Source: Verrucomicrobiota bacterium (lineage in GTDB: Bacteria; Verrucomicrobiota; Verrucomicrobiia; Limisphaerales; UBA9464). Taken from it: DNA of 64,000 nucleotides. Location: contig JAFLEF010000044.1 of assembly GCA_017309115.1 (NCBI GenBank), forward strand, positions 1 through 64,000, written 5' to 3'. Positions 62,901 through 64,000 of this stretch are shown piece by piece (within the stretch, counting starts at the first letter, position 1; every line of letters starts with the position of its first letter). Both the position numbers and the translations under genes were made by a program. A model generated the notes under the pieces. That model worked only from the letters and a program-made list of their open reading frames with translations. It did not search any database and was not told the DNA's origin.

Positions 62901-64000
62901 CACCTACCAATACGACGCGCAGAACCGGCTGACCAATGTGGTCTGGGCCGCTGGCGCGTCAGGGAAGGCGGGCTTTGGCTATACCTTAGGAGTGGCGGGC
63001 AACCGGCTCAGCCTCGCCGAAACCAACAATGGAGCCATCCGGAACTATACGTGGAGTTACGACAACATTTACCGACTGGGCAGCGAACAGATCGCCACCA
63101 CAGTGCCCACCGGCACGCTGGGTTACACGTATGATGCCGTGGGTAACCGGCTGACGCGCTCGGGCGGTTTTGGCGGATTGACCAATCAGACGTTGACCTT
63201 CGATCAACGTAACCAGATCGACAGCGACGCCACCCCCAACACGTTCAGCCCCTATTTCGACCTCAACGGCAATCTGACCGCCTACGGCGGGAGCAGTTAC
63301 ACCTACGACTGGGCCAACCGCCTCAGCACAGGGCCGGGAGTCAGTAGCATTCTTTACGATGCGGATGGGAACAGGATCAAGAAGGTGGCCGGCGGCACGA
63401 CCACCTGGTACCTAGTGGCGACGGTCAATCCCACCGGGTATCCCCAGGTAGTGGAGGAAAAAACCGGAACGACGCCGACCACGCTGGTACGGGCCTACAC
63501 CTACGGCCTGGACCTGATCAGCCAGCAACGAGACGGGTCGAGTGCCCAGGTGTCCTTCTACGGCTATGACGGACTGGGCAGCGTTAAGTTTCTGCTGAGT
63601 ACCAGCGGTGCGGTCACCGACACCTACACGTACGATGCTTGGGGAAACTTAATTGCCAGCGTGGGTAGCACCCCTAACACCTACCGCTATACCGGAGAGC
63701 AATGGGACGCGAACCTGGGGCTGTACTACCTGCGAGCCCGCTACCTGCATCCAGAACTGGGGAGGTTCCATTCTCGAGACACTTACGAGGGCTCAATCGG
63801 CGATCCGCTGTCGCTGCACACTTACCTCTATGCCTCCGCTAATCCAGTCAACAACATTGATCCCAGCGGCCACTTCACAATTCCGGAAATCAACGTTGTT
63901 GAGTCTATTCAAGGCACGTTGCAGACGATTAGGGCACAGGCGCCAAGAACTGCAATTCGAGCAACGCGGGCAAAGGTCTGGGACGTGTATTGGGGGATGA
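53950..64000 (+). CDS. giant secreted RHS/YD-repeat protein with Ig-like and propeller domains, 3' truncated by window
   Basis: At least 3,350 residues; the frame is open to the window edge. Domains in order: signal/anchor (about 14-36, ending LWAQ); unknown beta-rich region; beta-helix-like part (~380-960, many short strands with Asn turns); three Ig-like domains (~985-1275, e.g. VTKVEFFNGAAKLGEVTNAP and VATVKFYQGTNYLGEDTSAP); kelch/WD-like propeller strands (~1290-1670, VYLGGEFTLGN, LLVGGEFTEAGG); Ig-like (~1673); cadherin-like (~1780-1875); RHS entry segment (~2090, LVRTYRSFGAG); YD repeats (~2350-3150, e.g. TYDANGNLLTLN); and the RHS core (3245-3304: YRYTGEQWD, LYYLRARYLHPELGRFHSRD, NPVNNIDPSG). 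After the core only 46 residues are visible, where a variable toxin tip would begin. Likely a surface or contact-dependent effector; toxin and immunity gene lie outside. Confidence 0.88.
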   Translation, partial: MTTQFNAFNAGVVRVVARIAAVILLFCLSIAGLWAQVTLDPFPGKTGSSSARVLVRDAHRSVLEQVTSIVLEGGTSGLVTNRFTELASGLNRQDSNGEWVPSVPVLELIQGEAVGVFSAHQVWFPGSLGPESSVRVRLPVNGELFETRVFGLAYYDPTTGQSVLLAEARPSAGLLYPPGRVVYPGAFDTLDADVAFSYTRHGVEQDIILRENPPPPESFGLNPATTRLEVWTEILSSPNPTVKRTVVNAETAKAGQEPPVADDDVDFGSMRMEQGRVFREQAVERTLALVSKEWIGAQERQFLVETVAVQELLPGLTPLPPASGEAILRRTPSQGRLVASIPRRYPLDSGTRGEIQLASAMSSRNPGLVLDYSLITTVNDAVFESGETYYVTGPTSLGGSSTTFEAGVVIKYAHTNSPKLTVTTPINWQAEPYRPVIFTSSDDALVGSPVISGTNVPYFAQIALELTSGSPVNLSYLRIKKAKTAIRIGNSGVPTIRHAQFVNCEVGLRIDHNIDMPLRNALLHNVSTNFVTASSGAKLRAEHLTINTATWLCPQTNTILSIFLTNSILAAIANTNSLSAGLNNSVVSNPSTVFEAVGAGNHYLKAGDSNRNSGSTAIDVQLAADLKWLTTTAPTTLSAQYANSTFWTSVVARDTDIPDRGYHYPPIDYALDHVAVTGGTLTIQPGVVLAKFGTNNLGIRLAGSASLCAEGTPTNQIHYTRYFNVQEQSIAWAGTPVGSQVAISCGTTGTVGLRFVAFDFISANLEFPSWLDGNPGATVGQLLLRDCDVLKGNFQLTVATPYPYQRISLINNLFHRSYFLMEGRLQWEARNNNFRRTTFELFPVSTNWVFQDNVFDGVDFYQLGTVFHSHNAYVNGATNHVDGGFSLTPTNSTSIQLPNFTYQSYSIGNFKGHFYQAPTSLQDKGSRSALDARLRYHTTRVNQTPEGTDTVDIGFHYVALSGGVPLGTNDYLLGQSSVCSCEYSNCVNLPPAVGFLTPSPGQLFLSGPTNIVFEASAIDPDGSVTKVEFFNGAAKLGEVTNAPYTLIWMGPTNSHGLHQGVAPGTYTVKAQATDNQSLPGVATVTFTVNALPTVSILEPVNGSTFPGGTTSVQFKIQASDVPAGTLSVQLFSGTNSTPKATATLSGGYYWATIGGFTNNNYAFFARATDASGAWRDSEWVTFRINDMGNLPEVALTSPSSGSTYLLGEHVEIRAEATPNANVATVKFYQGTNYLGEDTSAPYSVRAVLDRTGVHSFVARATTSTQKKVASPVVEVSAIAPSKDQAEGFWETVQIGGSAFGALNFAMYHLHPTADGRLYASVDSWQSTAVFAGGNAAAIYRSEGLDWSRILTPEETDGVAQVGRGIRRIGNQTWFITKYGIEWHDGTDWLDLVTTSSGLWNLAEYRSDLLVFGDFTYTEPPVTISYLGRMPNLAQNFSNFGPTFNGPVRVALAVGDTVYLGGEFTLGNESSSLKYLVRSKPDGSWEGLGSTLNGPVWALASWQGKLLVGGEFTEAGGQTSVNRIALWDGSNWSRLENGLSGLPDTSSGSPDSGPSSTVVTSLATRGNRIYAGGRFAAANNREGLVISTNIVEALWQPDLGRWQWRSMDGGVGPVPTADSSWVLSVFDTVIQEKGQPEQYDVVISGHFGSAGPKIAKNIARWRVGARELETNAPSVILNLPGNQQTLSGSVYLKATSTPSDPGQYQISGVDFFANGKRIAVGTDETSYWDATWNNPPSGVYEIWAVARQTKTGTAVPPETSSRSLPVSIRIAGGTPIGIADSYEMDGYLPTTNLPVLLNDLNPQYLRITKVSRVATFLPGLTADLEQGNVSVAADGRSLQYRPFPQAAGLDVFQYEVTDGTNTSQTPVQVKVLGHPTVRIQAPLQDQTLSSTTVSLQVQTTDKDGTISNLKVYRDGNTLVFDQNVSVFTNSLNVGSIGWHDFAVVATDNHGLKGTNWVSFKVSKVGADLGPIALIANPTNSVDVVDSYAATNYPVIRDGLYTVTGTARDPDNDPVEYALFLYRPGGSGEPLAVLTPAPFDHQGYRVGAVINATLGTVNFDRVPNGVYDLVLAVRGGPLATSTTVRIAVESQLKLGEFSFSEQDALIPVSGVSLTLVRTYRSFGAGSRDFGPGWSLSLLDLNVEMDEEREEIEPFMEASSSDPNSFSLPLMSVRSGGGYNVTLDLPGSEERTTFRFKPRQGGPQLYAEWLPAPGITARLAMPAGKNAINPYFQGGRPAWTSFAGDLPFERVDIPELRLTTPDGTAYWLQRDLAGDDAPFYHLTDGRRIQPRPGPYRLRQIVQPTGDRLVIENLSISHWATNASQADRQLTLVRTNLDRISEVRDPLAGSSGAAVVRFGYDWTVGRLVRVERLVDRATATYVTNRYHYEDTRYPNYLTAIEGPSGIARTFYDEQGRLSHVVDALGQTNQFVHDTANRVEKVINRLGQTTSMGYDPRGNVLAITNALGTAVAQRTRYTYDDLGNRLTEANDLNVTNAYTYDTNRMVLMSEIRGVNTATPLVTTYTSDEAGRPLVVVDPRGSATTNTYDSRGLLTSTANSDGLMVTNVYDTFGRLIGSRDAAGITTTNTYHATTGDLLQTRTGYYSGSTFIAINTTSFTYDANGNQTQNTDALGTLTLTAYDAQNRVTSVTRAAGTADQAVTSTVYDSAGRMVRSLNPLNVTTAFGYDALGRRVAVTNALGTPLQQISRMAYDAEGSLTNTVDALGRATDFTYDPLNRTLVTLLPPTAVGGTRVGATNRYDAFGRRDRVINQAGIATGFGYDALNRHVSVTNALNQRTAYAYDLAGSQTSQTDALSRTTTFEIDVQSRRTKRILPGSLAETLGYDMAGRLVKHTNFNGTVITHQYDSAGRLWKKLQGSTTLETHGYDALGRLTSRSDGSGNHTFSYDRLGRLKTHVQPGGTLNYTYDANGNLLTLNSSTAGGVSLTYTYDALNRLKTVTDQRLSGNKVTTYTYDGVGNLTTVTYPSAVVGTYQYDAQNRLTNVVWAAGASGKAGFGYTLGVAGNRLSLAETNNGAIRNYTWSYDNIYRLGSEQIATTVPTGTLGYTYDAVGNRLTRSGGFGGLTNQTLTFDQRNQIDSDATPNTFSPYFDLNGNLTAYGGSSYTYDWANRLSTGPGVSSILYDADGNRIKKVAGGTTTWYLVATVNPTGYPQVVEEKTGTTPTTLVRAYTYGLDLISQQRDGSSAQVSFYGYDGLGSVKFLLSTSGAVTDTYTYDAWGNLIASVGSTPNTYRYTGEQWDANLGLYYLRARYLHPELGRFHSRDTYEGSIGDPLSLHTYLYASANPVNNIDPSGHFTIPEINVVESIQGTLQTIRAQAPRTAIRATRAKVWDVYWGM

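Noticed and set aside
63862..64000. Toxin domain of the RHS protein
   Set aside because: Only 46 residues after the core are visible, too few to name a toxin.

Overview
The window looks like a high-GC chromosome segment from a member of the Verrucomicrobiota, probably of the Pedosphaera/Limisphaera type. The pointers are a PSD1 (DUF1549/DUF1553) protein fused to a cytochrome c motif, a PEP-CTERM protein, a deoxyhypusine-synthase-like protein, an S46 peptidase, a giant RHS/YD protein with Ig-like domains, an integrase with an 'MGNSP' motif, and intergenic spacers full of short dispersed repeats. This is inference from gene content; no marker gene is present.

Layout. 1-800: end of an Rpn-like gene with RQEG repeats, then a broken PIN-domain gene. 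840-8662: deoxyhypusine-synthase-like gene, then a complete Wadjet anti-plasmid operon (jetA-jetB-jetC-jetD). 8643-13740: accessory stretch with REP-like units, a composite dispersed repeat, small unknown genes, a WD40-like protein and a toxin-antitoxin pair whose PemK/MazF toxin carries an in-frame stop. 13739-21071: lipoprotein, sugar dehydrogenase, FHA protein, MlaEFD-like lipid transport operon, SMR exporter and an aromatic-rich repeat protein. 21348-31771: PSD1 cytochrome, Rex, sugar isomerase, ParB, PfkB kinase, peptide deformylase, MOSC protein and a collagen-like protein. 31848-36284: secreted cytochrome, ECF sigma factor, DUF1398 protein, PEP-CTERM protein. 36857-39090: a 2.2-kb AT-richer island with a HipA-like kinase and a DUF3037 protein, bounded by 62-bp direct repeats that contain the 3' end and terminator of tRNA-Ala(GGC). 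39201-51234: Nudix, UDP-glucose dehydrogenase, TPR protein, DUF554 protein, S46 peptidase, small accessory genes, a CoA-transferase/GNAT fusion, HEAT-repeat protein and lipoprotein. 51673-64000: tRNA-Asp with an adjacent integrase and excisionase-like gene, then an RHS protein of at least 3,350 residues that runs off the window.

How it fits together. Jet genes should act as one machine: JetABC as a MukBEF-like DNA-loading ATPase, JetD as the Toprim nuclease that cuts small circular DNA. MlaE-F-D should move lipids across the envelope. The HipA-like kinase and DUF3037 genes overlap by 4 bp and sit as cargo at a tRNA. Other genes are mostly single housekeeping or envelope genes. The most interesting items are the tRNA-Ala-bounded kinase/DUF3037 island, the giant RHS protein beside a tRNA-Asp integrase, a recurring ~110-residue unknown family (9418 and 46173), and the point-inactivated toxin.
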